Positions 36,929 through 45,738 of a DNA stretch of 64,000 bases are shown piece after piece. Below the pieces are notes generated by a model, which was not told the DNA's origin, did no database searches, and saw nothing but the letters and a program-made list of their open reading frames with translations. The first letter of the stretch is position 1. Each line of letters starts with the position of its first letter. Source of the stretch: Arenicella xantha (GTDB lineage Bacteria; Pseudomonadota; Gammaproteobacteria; Arenicellales; Arenicellaceae); contig NZ_QNRT01000004.1 in NCBI RefSeq assembly GCF_003315245.1, positions 124,001 to 188,000 of the forward strand. The letters are read 5' to 3'. A program made the position numbers and the translations under genes.

Positions 36929-37543
36929 CTACTCGGCTCCAGTAACTTCTTCAGGTGCGAGCAGTAGATTAATTGCGGCTGATGGGACAACAGGTTCTTG
37001 TTCTGTTACGCCGCCAGGGTTGCCTGGATCGTATGGAACAACGCCAGAGCCCCAACGGTATAGCTCGACATTAGTGCGTTGCGCTACATTGATACCACCC
37101 GATGTGTCACGTGTTACACCGGCAACCATAAAGCCATAGATTTCACCATTCACTTTGTTAAAGTTATTAATTGGTGAACGGAAATGACAACAACCGCCAA
37201 ATGCCGTGGTCTTTTTAGTGATTTGCCCAGGACGTAAGTACTCCCATGTTCCCGCGTGCCAGACTCCACCTAGTTTGACGAAACCCCACGCGTTTGCATT
37301 GACTGCGGCGCCGCCTAGAGAGTTTGGACGTACTGCAGGCCAACTGTTAGCGCGGTCGTATCGAAGGTTGATGTTGCCGCCGCTGATATCGACGTTAAGT
37401 CGAGAGCCAATTGGCCAGTCTTTGACATAGGGAGCTTCAATGAAAACCACATCGCTAAAATCTTGTGGGAATGCGGCTTTTGTAGAATTCGTAAAAAGTA
37501 GGCAGGCAGTCAATACGAGTGCCAATGAGATAGTTAGCTTCAT
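36929..37543 (-). CDS. Secreted hypothetical protein with C-terminal LLL tail
   Basis: A 204-residue protein with a signal peptide (MKLTISLALVLTACLLFTNSTKA) and a compact, tryptophan- and glycine-rich domain. The central part has WHAGTWEYLRPGQITK, GGCCHFRSPI and EIYGFMVAGVTRD, then VAQRTNVELYRWG, a pattern I remember only loosely from carbohydrate-binding-like or lectin-like secreted proteins, so family placement is weak. After a Pro/Gly linker (YDPGNPGGVTEQE) comes VVPSAAINLLLAPEEVTGAE. The paired cysteines CC near the middle are unusual. It converges with the SGNH gene and is divergent from the acyltransferase. Confidence 0.72.
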   Translation of the reverse strand: MKLTISLALVLTACLLFTNSTKAAFPQDFSDVVFIEAPYVKDWPIGSRLNVDISGGNINLRYDRANSWPAVRPNSLGGAAVNANAWGFVKLGGVWHAGTWEYLRPGQITKKTTAFGGCCHFRSPINNFNKVNGEIYGFMVAGVTRDTSGGINVAQRTNVELYRWGSGVVPYDPGNPGGVTEQEPVVPSAAINLLLAPEEVTGAE

Positions 37544-37736
37544 AAGTACTTTAATTTAGGTGGGTTACGTTGTAATTATTGTTCGAGTCGAGAGTCAGAT
37601 AGTTGCTATTACTAGTACTCAGCTGAGTTTACCTGAATGATCAACTTTGTGCCATCGAGATTCGTATAGCGGTAATAAATGTGTAGAAGCTTAAGCTTAT
37701 TCGTTGTCTATATAGGTGTTCGGCGTTTTGCTTGTT

Positions 37737-37742
37737 TATAAT
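37737..37742 (+). promoter_or_regulatory. TATAAT -10 box upstream of the acyltransferase gene
   Basis: A perfect TATAAT 30 bases before the start codon, with no good -35 box at 16-18 bases. A perfect palindrome AAGCTTAAGCTT lies upstream at 37687-37698 and could be an operator, but that is only a guess. Confidence 0.4.
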
Positions 37743-37771
37743 CTCGCCTTTAAGAATTAGACTCGCAACCT

Positions 37772-39442
37772 ATGAACGAGCTTAACCAAAAATTGTCGAA
37801 AACCGCTTACATCTTAATTGTGGGAACGTTTGTCGCTACCTATTCGATTCTTACGTGGTACTTTTCCGCAACGGTAGGCCGCGTTGTCCTAGAAGGAAAG
37901 TTCCCAGTAGGTGCCGTGGTAACTCTTGAGTTTGAGAATTATTTTGGCGGCGTGGTGCGTCAGGAAATCGCCCTTGCGGATCGACCATTAAGGGATAAGC
38001 AGCGCGTCAGCACCGAACGCATAAATGCGCCAGTAAAACGATTCACTTTGGCATTCTCATTGGACAAGGTAAACACACCGCCAGGAAAGTCTGTGGTGAA
38101 TCTCTATAATATTCAAATTGAGCAACCATTTTCAGATTTCACAGTGATTTCGAAAGCTCAATTACCCTCGTTCTTCGCTAGCGACAGCTTTTTCGGTGGT
38201 CGAAATTCATATATTCAACTAAAAGAAAACTCGGATCGATCGCAGTTAACGGCTGAGTTGGAGAGTATTCAAGCGTTGCCTCGGGCAGAATGGTATTGGT
38301 CAGTTTTTCCCGCCTTGTTCTTGTCTTTTATTGTTTGGTTGGTTGCACGTAATCACCGTTGGAGCGATATTCCAGCGTTCAGGGATATGTCGCTAGGTCG
38401 CAAGATTTCGACTCAAGCCGAGTTTGACAGCATCAATGGTATACGTGGTCTTGCCGCCTTATTAGTGTTATTTAGTCACGCCGCGCCGGGCTTTGAAGCC
38501 GTTAATATGGGGATCGCAATTCTATTTGTGATTAGCGGGTTCTTGCTGTCTAAACCGTTTGTGCTAAATCCTAGTCAAATATTTGATTGGCAAAAAGTTG
38601 AAAGCTACTTGGTAAAACGAATTAAGCGTATTTTGCCGATGTATTACACATTTATCTTTATTAGCTACGTGCTGACAATGGAGTTTGATACAGCGGCTAG
38701 GAATTTTCTTTTTGTTGAGGCTAGTGGTCACTTGTGGCCAATGACTCAGATCTTTGCCTTTTATATGCTGCTACCACTGGTGTTGTTGCTGACCACAGGA
38801 TTGTTTCGAGTCAACAAATTACTGCCTGTCGTGGTGTTGTGCGCCGCTTCCTATTTGTGGCTGCAAACTATGTCGGATTGGCAACCGTTCTACAATGGGC
38901 GCTATTTTAAGGAGTTTTATCTATACGCGTTTCTCCTCGGTGTGGCTGGCGCCTACTTACATTTTGGTTTTGGTAAATTGATGTGGACTGATCGTTGGCC
39001 GAACTTGCTGGCATGTGTGGTGTTGGCAGCGTTAGTGCTTGCTATAGCGTGGTCGGCACCGGTTGCGCCGCCAGCTTTTATTCGTCCATTTATTGCATCG
39101 TTCTATGGCAAGTGTGTGGTGAGCTTGCTACTTATTATTCTCATTCTGCGTCTGTCACACACATGGTTGCGGTTACTTATAGCAAACCCGCTGTTCCGTT
39201 CAGTTGGTGTGGTGGGTTTTAGCTTTTACCTGCTACATGGGCTAGGCATGCAGATGGCAAATCATCTGTTGACCGCCGTATTAGGTATTAGCGAAACTGA
39301 TCCTCGATCATGGACATTAGTGGTGCTGGCGTTCGCTATGACCTACCTCATGTCGCTCATAAGCTATTCGTATGTAGAGCGACCGTTTTTCGGTTATCGC
39401 GAAGCCCCTTTGAACACATCAAATCAAGGTTTTAAAGGATAG
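37772..39442 (+). CDS. Acyltransferase-3 (OafA-like) with N-terminal extracytoplasmic domain
   Basis: A 556-residue membrane acyltransferase. After a first helix (about 10-32) comes a beta-rich periplasmic domain (about 35-165), a second helix, and then the acyltransferase-3 core beginning at INGIRGLAALLVLFSHAAPGF (about 222) with the conserved histidine, plus about nine further helices. Acyltransferase-3 enzymes acetylate polysaccharide, peptidoglycan or secondary metabolites using acyl-CoA across the membrane. The N-terminal domain is not part of the standard OafA layout, where an SGNH domain is at the C-terminus. The gene overlaps the convergent SGNH-like gene by 19 bases, hinting that the two proteins together may supply the usual two-part system. 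Confidence 0.88.
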   Translation: MNELNQKLSKTAYILIVGTFVATYSILTWYFSATVGRVVLEGKFPVGAVVTLEFENYFGGVVRQEIALADRPLRDKQRVSTERINAPVKRFTLAFSLDKVNTPPGKSVVNLYNIQIEQPFSDFTVISKAQLPSFFASDSFFGGRNSYIQLKENSDRSQLTAELESIQALPRAEWYWSVFPALFLSFIVWLVARNHRWSDIPAFRDMSLGRKISTQAEFDSINGIRGLAALLVLFSHAAPGFEAVNMGIAILFVISGFLLSKPFVLNPSQIFDWQKVESYLVKRIKRILPMYYTFIFISYVLTMEFDTAARNFLFVEASGHLWPMTQIFAFYMLLPLVLLLTTGLFRVNKLLPVVVLCAASYLWLQTMSDWQPFYNGRYFKEFYLYAFLLGVAGAYLHFGFGKLMWTDRWPNLLACVVLAALVLAIAWSAPVAPPAFIRPFIASFYGKCVVSLLLIILILRLSHTWLRLLIANPLFRSVGVVGFSFYLLHGLGMQMANHLLTAVLGISETDPRSWTLVVLAFAMTYLMSLISYSYVERPFFGYREAPLNTSNQGFKG

Positions 39443-40743
39443 TAATCGGCCTTGACTGTTTTGGCGATTTCTCTGACCACAATGTCGTAGCCCTTAGGGT
39501 TGAGGTGACAGCAGTTGTCGACGTATAAGGTGTCCGGGATGTCTTTAAACATATACGTTAAGTCATAGAAGTGTATATTTTGCTGAATAAGCCTTTGGCT
39601 CTCTTTGATTAGGATCGGGAAAGTTTGTCGGTACACATTTCCGTATCCGCCCTTGGGGAGAATAGCGATGGCCTTTTCGGCCGGATTGAATAGCTTGGCG
39701 CCATCAATATACTGATTGGGTTGCAAGAAATGATAGTAGCGCGCGCCATTCCCTTCAGCTAAGTCGCGCATGGCCAACGAGCTGTCTACCCAAATCTTAG
39801 CAGCGTACTCTGCTACCGCTTCCGCTGATTCGAGATCAAAGTCTGGACCAAGTGCCTCATAGGCGAAGTCGCGGTTCTTGTCTGAAGGATTAAACAATTG
39901 ATCAATTTCGGCATCGGCTTTAGCTATTCTATCTATGTAGCCTGGGTCCATGATTCGCCATAAAAAATTTATCATCGGGCTCCAGCGAACGGGGAAGGTG
40001 CTAGTCCACTCGGCTAGACCAGAACGACTCTCAAGAAGTTGAAACTTATGGCTATAGGCCCGCAAACCTGCTTTTGTCAGTGATGAGCTGACGCGGTGGT
40101 TCCATGATTTCGGGAAGGCCGGATGCAGCCCTGCGTCGCGCCAACCATAATAGCTTGCGGCCATTTCATTAAATCCATCGAGATTGATGATGACGTCAAA
40201 TTCGGCGCCTAACGATAAGTAGTAAGCCAGTTGCATTAATTGCTGTGGCTGCTTGTATGCGCCCATAGCCATGTTATAGACGACCACTTCTTTACCTTCA
40301 AATTCGGGGATTGAGCGCATAACTTTGTCAAAATAGCGCTTACTACCTCCACGTACTGTGCCATCTGCAAAAGAGCCGCCCAGTACCCCGACTACGGCTG
40401 TTTTATCTGAACGTTTTGCTAGTGGCCGATCAGTATCGACCTTGATTCGTGAGGCGCATTGAGTTTTGTCAGATGACTTGCAATTGGGGTCAATCCTTTT
40501 GCCGTCGATCGAGAAGCCGACATAGGGATGTAATATCGGTGTCTGAATAACGTTATTTTGCTCGGCATTCGCGGGTACGAATACGGCGCTCTTATCTTTA
40601 GCTTGGGCGGCTTCAAGTTTCGCCGATTGCAGTGACGCTATATTGTAATCACCAAATTTGATGCGGTAAGCAGCATACGCCGTTAACTCGATTAGCCCGT
40701 AGGTAAATGACAGTAAAATTAGAGTGAATAGGGCTTTTTTCAT
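39424..40743 (-). CDS. SGNH-like membrane-anchored protein
   Basis: A 439-residue protein with a single N-terminal helix (about 5-25) and a large extracytoplasmic domain. GVLGGSFADGTVRGG (about 120) resembles SGNH block I with serine in GGSFADG, NMAMGAYKQPQQL the glycine block, INLDGFNEMA block III, and DNCCHLNPKGYDIV block V with D and H. This places it with SGNH/GDSL-type or AlgJ/AlgX-like transferases that act on cell-surface glycans. Its gene converges with the acyltransferase-3 gene and overlaps it by 19 bases. Whether the protein adds or removes acyl groups is not visible. Confidence 0.8.
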   Translation of the reverse strand: MKKALFTLILLSFTYGLIELTAYAAYRIKFGDYNIASLQSAKLEAAQAKDKSAVFVPANAEQNNVIQTPILHPYVGFSIDGKRIDPNCKSSDKTQCASRIKVDTDRPLAKRSDKTAVVGVLGGSFADGTVRGGSKRYFDKVMRSIPEFEGKEVVVYNMAMGAYKQPQQLMQLAYYLSLGAEFDVIINLDGFNEMAASYYGWRDAGLHPAFPKSWNHRVSSSLTKAGLRAYSHKFQLLESRSGLAEWTSTFPVRWSPMINFLWRIMDPGYIDRIAKADAEIDQLFNPSDKNRDFAYEALGPDFDLESAEAVAEYAAKIWVDSSLAMRDLAEGNGARYYHFLQPNQYIDGAKLFNPAEKAIAILPKGGYGNVYRQTFPILIKESQRLIQQNIHFYDLTYMFKDIPDTLYVDNCCHLNPKGYDIVVREIAKTVKADYYPLKP

Positions 40744-40908
40744 CTTTCGGTAGGTCCGAGTCGACAGCTTGTTAATATAAGGCCGTAGTGTAACGCCTTC
40801 GAATTAGGCATCACAAGGGTGAGTCTCGATTGATGCTTGCAGTACGATCACACAGCAGTCAAACTCTAGACTATTAACCTAACACTCCCCACGCGTGAGC
40901 ATAACTTT

Positions 40909-42186
40909 ATGAAGGTTTCACTTTTACTTACTGGTAATGAGTTGATGACTGGTGACACGGTCGACTCTAACTCGGCCTATATTGCGCAGTCGTTGAAGGA
41001 TATCAATTTAGTTCCTTTTATCAAAACCGTGGTAGGTGACGATTTGACACTGCTCGTGAAGTCGATTCAGGAGTTATCAGCTGTCACCGACGTGCTTATT
41101 GTAAACGGTGGTCTTGGGCCAACGGTAGATGATCTGACGGCGCAAGCGCTATCGATGGCGGTCGGTTCGCCTTTAGCGCGCAATGCGCAAGCTTTTGAGA
41201 AGCTGGACGAATGGGCGCAGCGACGTGGTTTTGTGATAACCGAATCCAACCTAAAACAAGCTGAATTGCCTGCGGTTTGTGACATCATTGATAATCCCAA
41301 GGGCTCGGCTGTTGGGTTTCGGTGCGAATACAATGGGTGTTTGATTATGTGTACGCCCGGCGTACCAAGTGAGCTCAAACCGATGGTTGAGAATCATTTG
41401 TTGCCACTAATCCGCGCACATGGCGCAATCACAACAGTAAGCGATATTACACGCATTCGGGTGTTTGGTATCACGGAATCGGGTTTGCAGGATACGGTTA
41501 ATGAAGTCTTTCCAGATTGGCCGCCCGAAGTAGATTTAGGATTTCGTGTGCAAATGCCCGTGATCGAGGTGAAGTTAGCAACCTTGAGTGAGGATGCTCG
41601 AGTGCTAAACGAAACCTGGACAAAAAAATTTATTGATCACTTTTCTGACTATGTGATTGGTTATGATGACGTGCGCTTAAGCCAAGCGTTGAATGCCGCA
41701 TTGATGGAAAAACGCTTAGTGTTGAGCACGGCTGAATCGTGTACTGGTGGCTTGATTGCTGCTGGGATTACCAGTGAAGCCGGTGCTTCAAGTGTGTTCC
41801 AGGCCGGCTATGTGACGTATTCTAATGCAGCGAAACACCGAGACCTCGGTGTGTCACTGGAAGCGTTAGACGAGTTCGGCGCGGTTAGTGAGCAAGTGGT
41901 AACTGAGATGGTTGCTGGTGCACTGAGCCGTTCCGGAGCCGATATTGCCTTAGCGATATCGGGGATTGCCGGCCCAGATGGTGGTTCGCCCGACAAGCCA
42001 GTTGGAACGGTTTGGATGGCGTGGGGAGAGGTGGGTCAAATTCAAGCTCGTAAGTTCTATTTTCCTACGCAGCGTCTAGCCTTTCAGCGCACTGCATCCG
42101 CTATTGCGATGGACTTGGTTCGGCGTCATGTATTGGGCTTACCGACTGACGTAGATTACTTTAGCGAGTTGAAAAAAAAGCGCTAG
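40909..42186 (+). CDS. cinA: CinA family protein (nicotinamide-nucleotide amidohydrolase)
   Basis: A 425-residue two-domain protein. The N-terminal part (about 1-170) is the MoaB/MogA-like domain with LLTGNELMTGDTVDSNS and VNGGLGPTVDDLT; the C-terminal part (about 260-415) is the pyridine-nucleotide deamidase domain with STAESCTGGLIAAGITSEAGASSVFQAGYVTYSN and ALAISGIAGPDGGSPDKPVGTVW. CinA recycles nicotinamide mononucleotide and is often linked with recA and competence; no recA is visible here. The full-length form differs from E. coli PncC, which has the second domain only. Confidence 0.94.
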   Translation: MKVSLLLTGNELMTGDTVDSNSAYIAQSLKDINLVPFIKTVVGDDLTLLVKSIQELSAVTDVLIVNGGLGPTVDDLTAQALSMAVGSPLARNAQAFEKLDEWAQRRGFVITESNLKQAELPAVCDIIDNPKGSAVGFRCEYNGCLIMCTPGVPSELKPMVENHLLPLIRAHGAITTVSDITRIRVFGITESGLQDTVNEVFPDWPPEVDLGFRVQMPVIEVKLATLSEDARVLNETWTKKFIDHFSDYVIGYDDVRLSQALNAALMEKRLVLSTAESCTGGLIAAGITSEAGASSVFQAGYVTYSNAAKHRDLGVSLEALDEFGAVSEQVVTEMVAGALSRSGADIALAISGIAGPDGGSPDKPVGTVWMAWGEVGQIQARKFYFPTQRLAFQRTASAIAMDLVRRHVLGLPTDVDYFSELKKKR

Positions 42187-42220
42187 CGAATCTTGTCAAA
42201 ACGCACGGTTAGGCTTGTTG

Positions 42221-43501
42221 TTAGGCCGCGCCGTGTTGTGCGAAGTCGAGCATGGCTTGGCAAACGGTAGTCAGGTCAGCGTCGGACATAATAAACGGCG
42301 GCATCACGTAAAGTAGTTTTCCAAACGGGCGTACCCATACGCCCCGTGCTACAAAAAATGCTTGGGCGGTAACCGGGTCAATAGGCTCAACCATTTCGAT
42401 TATGCCAATACCGCCTAACACACGCACATCGGCGACTGTACTCAGCTGCTGTGCTGGCATCAATTGGTCCTTTAAAGTACGTTCTAGGCGTTTTACTTGG
42501 GCAGCCCAGTCTTGGTTCAATAACAGCTTTAGACTGGCGTTGGCGGCAGCGCAGGCTAGTGGATTACCCATAAAGGTTGGACCGTGCATAAAAACACCGC
42601 CATTTTGCGAAATGCCTTGCGCTATTTTCGACGACGTTAGCGTTGCCGCGAGCGTCATATATCCTCCGGTTAAGGCTTTGCCAACGCACAGTATGTCGGG
42701 CGTTATTTCGGCCCATTCGCACGCAAATAATTTTCCAGTACGGCCAAATCCGGTAGCAATTTCATCGGCTATTAACAATACATGGTAGTGATCACACAGT
42801 TGCCTGACACGCTTAAGGTAGTCAGGATGGTACAGCCACATTCCGCCGGCGCCTTGCACGATTGGCTCCAAAATAATGGCGGCGATATCGGCATGATGTT
42901 GAGCAAAAACGGCTTCTAGATCGGCCAAGCTTGCGGCTGAAAAGGGAGTCTCAAATCGACTACTGGGGCGCTCAGTGAAAAACTGGGGGGTAACGGCTTG
43001 GTTGAATAAGTGGTGCATGCCGGTATCTGGATCGCAGACGGACATGGCGGCAAATGTATCGCCGTGATAACCACCGCGTAGCGATAATAATTTACGCTTC
43101 TTGGTTTGGCCAGTGGCTTGCCAGTATTGCAGTGCCATTTTGATCGCGACTTCGACGCTAATCGATCCTGAGTCTGCTAGGAACACGTGCTGGAGCGCTT
43201 CCGGCGTGATGTCGATCAGCGTTTTGCATAGCGTAATTGCTGGTTCATGGGTAATGCCGCCGAACATGACGTGGGACATTGCGCTTAGCTGAGTGTGGAG
43301 CGCTGCATTGATATCTGGATGGTTGTAGCCATGAATTGCACACCACCAAGATGCCATGCCATCGATAAGCTCTCGCCCATCGGCCAATTTTAAGCGAACT
43401 CCTTCGGCACTGGTAACCAGTTGTGTTGGCAGTGGCGCGGTGGCGGATGTGTAAGGGTGCCAAATGTGCGCTTGATCGAAGGCCAGTAGGTCTGAAGTCA
43501 T
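42221..43501 (-). CDS. bioA: Adenosylmethionine-8-amino-7-oxononanoate aminotransferase
   Basis: PLP enzyme of biotin synthesis converting KAPA to DAPA with S-adenosylmethionine as amino donor. The 426-residue protein shows the BioA-type start (HIWHPYTSA), SWWCAIHGYNHP, the LRGGYHGDTFAAMSVCDP block, IADEIATGFGRTGKLFACEWA and the PLP-lysine segment CVGKALTGGYMTLAAT. Its ATG overlaps the upstream TauE gene stop by one base (TAATG), so the two are coupled. Other bio genes are not near. Confidence 0.95.
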   Translation of the reverse strand: MTSDLLAFDQAHIWHPYTSATAPLPTQLVTSAEGVRLKLADGRELIDGMASWWCAIHGYNHPDINAALHTQLSAMSHVMFGGITHEPAITLCKTLIDITPEALQHVFLADSGSISVEVAIKMALQYWQATGQTKKRKLLSLRGGYHGDTFAAMSVCDPDTGMHHLFNQAVTPQFFTERPSSRFETPFSAASLADLEAVFAQHHADIAAIILEPIVQGAGGMWLYHPDYLKRVRQLCDHYHVLLIADEIATGFGRTGKLFACEWAEITPDILCVGKALTGGYMTLAATLTSSKIAQGISQNGGVFMHGPTFMGNPLACAAANASLKLLLNQDWAAQVKRLERTLKDQLMPAQQLSTVADVRVLGGIGIIEMVEPIDPVTAQAFFVARGVWVRPFGKLLYVMPPFIMSDADLTTVCQAMLDFAQHGAA

Positions 43502-44241
43502 TAGAAAAATAGCAGCTTAATGATGAATGCGACGATCACGATGTTCAGGGTTATCTTGATCGGACCGATACCCTGTTTAATTTGCATGTTAGCGGCTAAC
43601 CACGCACCGATCCAAGTGCCGATGCCGAGTGCAATACCGTACATCCACGCCAGCTCAAGTTGTGCCGCAAATACGCTCAAGGCGACCACCGTGTAGCACA
43701 ACACAATAAATACTTTATGCGCATTGGTGGTAACTAAATCCAGTTGCATAACTCGGTTGAGTATAGGCATGAGCAAAAAGCCGACGCCGATATGGATTAA
43801 GCCGCCCCAAAATCCAATTAAAACCATTAAGGCGTGTCCAGCTATGAGTCGATTGCGCGACGGCGAGTCGTTAACGCTGATGGTTTTGGGTTGCGGTAGC
43901 GACATGACGATCAACACAATAACCATGACGATGGCTAACAGTGTATTGAATTGGTCGTTGGGAATTCGAGATGCCAGTGACGCACCGATTAAGGTACCTG
44001 GAATCGTGCATAAGCCCAAAGTCAGGCTAAGTCGAAAGTTCGAAATTCCCTTGCGGTAAAATGCCCACACAGCTGAGATGTTCTGCGGCAGAATAGCAAT
44101 GCGATTAGTGCCGTTGGCAACGGTGCCAGGAACTCCCAAGAAAATCATCACTGGCACGGACAGCATAGAGCCGCCGCCAGCCATGACATTTAGGAAGCCG
44201 GTGGCAATTCCGGTAACGGTAAGAAGTAATAGCTCTAACAT
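43501..44241 (-). CDS. TauE/SafE family sulfite/organic-anion exporter-like membrane protein
   Basis: A roughly 246-residue polytopic protein with the TauE/SafE repeat pattern: ATGFLNVMAGGGSMLSVPVMIFLGVP near the N-terminus and GLIHIGVGFLLMPILNRVMQLDLVTTNAHK in the second half, with seven to eight helices. Family members export sulfite, sulfoacetate or other anions. I place the start at ATG 44241, where the protein opens directly with a hydrophobic helix; an upstream ATG at 44283 would add a polar 14-residue lead and leave almost no room for the divergent promoter. The bioA gene is translationally coupled behind it; no functional link with biotin is known to me. Confidence 0.85.
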   Translation of the reverse strand: MLELLLLTVTGIATGFLNVMAGGGSMLSVPVMIFLGVPGTVANGTNRIAILPQNISAVWAFYRKGISNFRLSLTLGLCTIPGTLIGASLASRIPNDQFNTLLAIVMVIVLIVMSLPQPKTISVNDSPSRNRLIAGHALMVLIGFWGGLIHIGVGFLLMPILNRVMQLDLVTTNAHKVFIVLCYTVVALSVFAAQLELAWMYGIALGIGTWIGAWLAANMQIKQGIGPIKITLNIVIVAFIIKLLFF

Positions 44242-44312
44242 GCACGGATTGTATCGAAAAACCGAGGCTAGCAGGGGGCGCATCGCACAAAATAACTTGT
44301 TACACTGTGGCT

Positions 44313-45122
44313 ATGCATCTGTATTCTCAATCCTATCCGTCCGACATCGGGCAATTCGCAGCTCAGACCCCACCGGTCATCATTATTCCCGGTTTATTTG
44401 GCTCCACCAGCAATTGGCGTGGCTTCGCGCAAGCACTCGGAGCTTATTACCCTGTGGTGGTCATAGACCAGCGTAACCATGGTCGCTCGCCGCATGCTCC
44501 GTCGCACACCTATCAAGATATGGTTGACGACTTGCTTGAATTTATCGATCAACACTCATTCGACAAGGTAATTCTGTGCGGGCACAGTATGGGCGGCAAA
44601 GTCGCTATGCTGTTTAGCCATCAATACCCAAAACGCGTTGCTAAGCTAGCCGTGTTGGATATTGCACCGATCACTTACCCGCATAGCCACGCGGCGTATC
44701 TAGAGGCGATGTTGGCGATCGACTTGAGTACTTTAGCTTCGCGCGCAGAAGCCGATAAAATATTGAAGCCAGCAATACCGGATACCGCAACGAGGTTGTT
44801 TCTGTTGCAAAGTTTAGTTGGGTCTCCTACGGAGTATCGATGGCGCTTAAATTTATCAGCATTATTAGAATATATGCCGCAAATAGTCGGTTTTCCGGAG
44901 GCTTCTTTAACTGGCGACGTTGGTCAGCTAGAGACAGTGTTTATTTATGGTGAGTCGTCGGATTATGTGCAAGTTCAGCATCATGAACTTATTCGTGCGC
45001 ATTTCTCAACGGCGCAGTTTGTGGGGATTCCCAACGCCGGACATTGGCTGCACGCGGAGCAGCCTAAATTGGTATTGCGCGCGGTTTTAGATTTTTTAGG
45101 GATAAGTGAAACAAATGACTGA
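44313..45122 (+). CDS. Alpha/beta-hydrolase, YbfF-type esterase
   Basis: A 269-residue esterase with the YbfF pattern: IIPGLFGSTSNWRGFAQALG oxyanion region, VVIDQRNHGRSPHAPSHTYQDMVDDL, and the nucleophile elbow CGHSMGGKVA (about residue 93), ending with the catalytic histidine in NAGHWLHAEQP. The acid is in VFIYGESSDYV. YbfF hydrolyses acyl esters including acyl-CoA thioesters. ATG 44313 is preferred over GTG 44307, which adds two residues. It is followed by an ECF sigma gene with an eight-base overlap. Confidence 0.9.
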   Translation: MHLYSQSYPSDIGQFAAQTPPVIIIPGLFGSTSNWRGFAQALGAYYPVVVIDQRNHGRSPHAPSHTYQDMVDDLLEFIDQHSFDKVILCGHSMGGKVAMLFSHQYPKRVAKLAVLDIAPITYPHSHAAYLEAMLAIDLSTLASRAEADKILKPAIPDTATRLFLLQSLVGSPTEYRWRLNLSALLEYMPQIVGFPEASLTGDVGQLETVFIYGESSDYVQVQHHELIRAHFSTAQFVGIPNAGHWLHAEQPKLVLRAVLDFLGISETND

Positions 45123-45681
45123 AATTAGTAATGAATCGGCTGATGATCAGGTCAATTACGACATGATGGATAAAAACCGAAAATACGCCTTACTGATCGA
45201 AGCCCATTCGCAGGATTTGTACAAGTACGCACTGTGGCTCTGTAAAGATAAGAATATGGCTGAAGATGTGATGCAAGAAGCGTTTTTACGCGCTTGGAAG
45301 TCACTCGATAATTTGCGTGAAGCCAAAGCCGCTAAGGGCTGGCTGTTTACGATATTTCGTCGTGAGCATGCGCGTCAATTTGAACGCAAACAATTTAAGT
45401 ATAACGACGTGGAAGAAATGGATACCATCGCTGATGCTCAAAAGGGTTACGACGATCGCCCCGAAGCATTTGCGCTACGTAATGCGTTAAAGCGCCTGCC
45501 CGATGATTATCGTGAACCGCTAGAGATGCAGGTGTTAGGTGGATTTTCATGTGATGAAATAGCCACCATTCTCGAAATAAGCTCGAGTGCCGTGATGACA
45601 AGATTGTTCCGAGCGCGTAAAAAAATGCGCCAAGTTTTAGGGCACGAGTCGGTGCCTCAATTGGGAGTAGTGGGCGACTAA
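45115..45681 (+). CDS. ECF-type RNA polymerase sigma factor
   Basis: A 188-residue sigma-70 family protein: region 2 with DLYKYALWLCKDKNMAEDVMQEAFLRAWKSL and GWLFTIFRREHARQFERK, a linker with DRPEAFALRNAL, and region 4 with LPDDYREPLEMQVLGGFSCDEIATILEISSSAVMTRLFRARKKMRQ. It redirects RNA polymerase to stress-type promoters. The start ATG 45115 overlaps the esterase stop (ATGACTGA). The downstream gene encodes a DUF3379 protein with a zinc-type anti-sigma motif, the normal partner arrangement, so activity is probably controlled by release from that membrane protein. The signal is unknown. Confidence 0.93.
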   Translation: MTEISNESADDQVNYDMMDKNRKYALLIEAHSQDLYKYALWLCKDKNMAEDVMQEAFLRAWKSLDNLREAKAAKGWLFTIFRREHARQFERKQFKYNDVEEMDTIADAQKGYDDRPEAFALRNALKRLPDDYREPLEMQVLGGFSCDEIATILEISSSAVMTRLFRARKKMRQVLGHESVPQLGVVGD

Positions 45682-45738
45682 GTTAGTTACATGATTATTA
45701 CCGTCCTAGTGAACAAATTAACAGAAGATTTATAGAGC

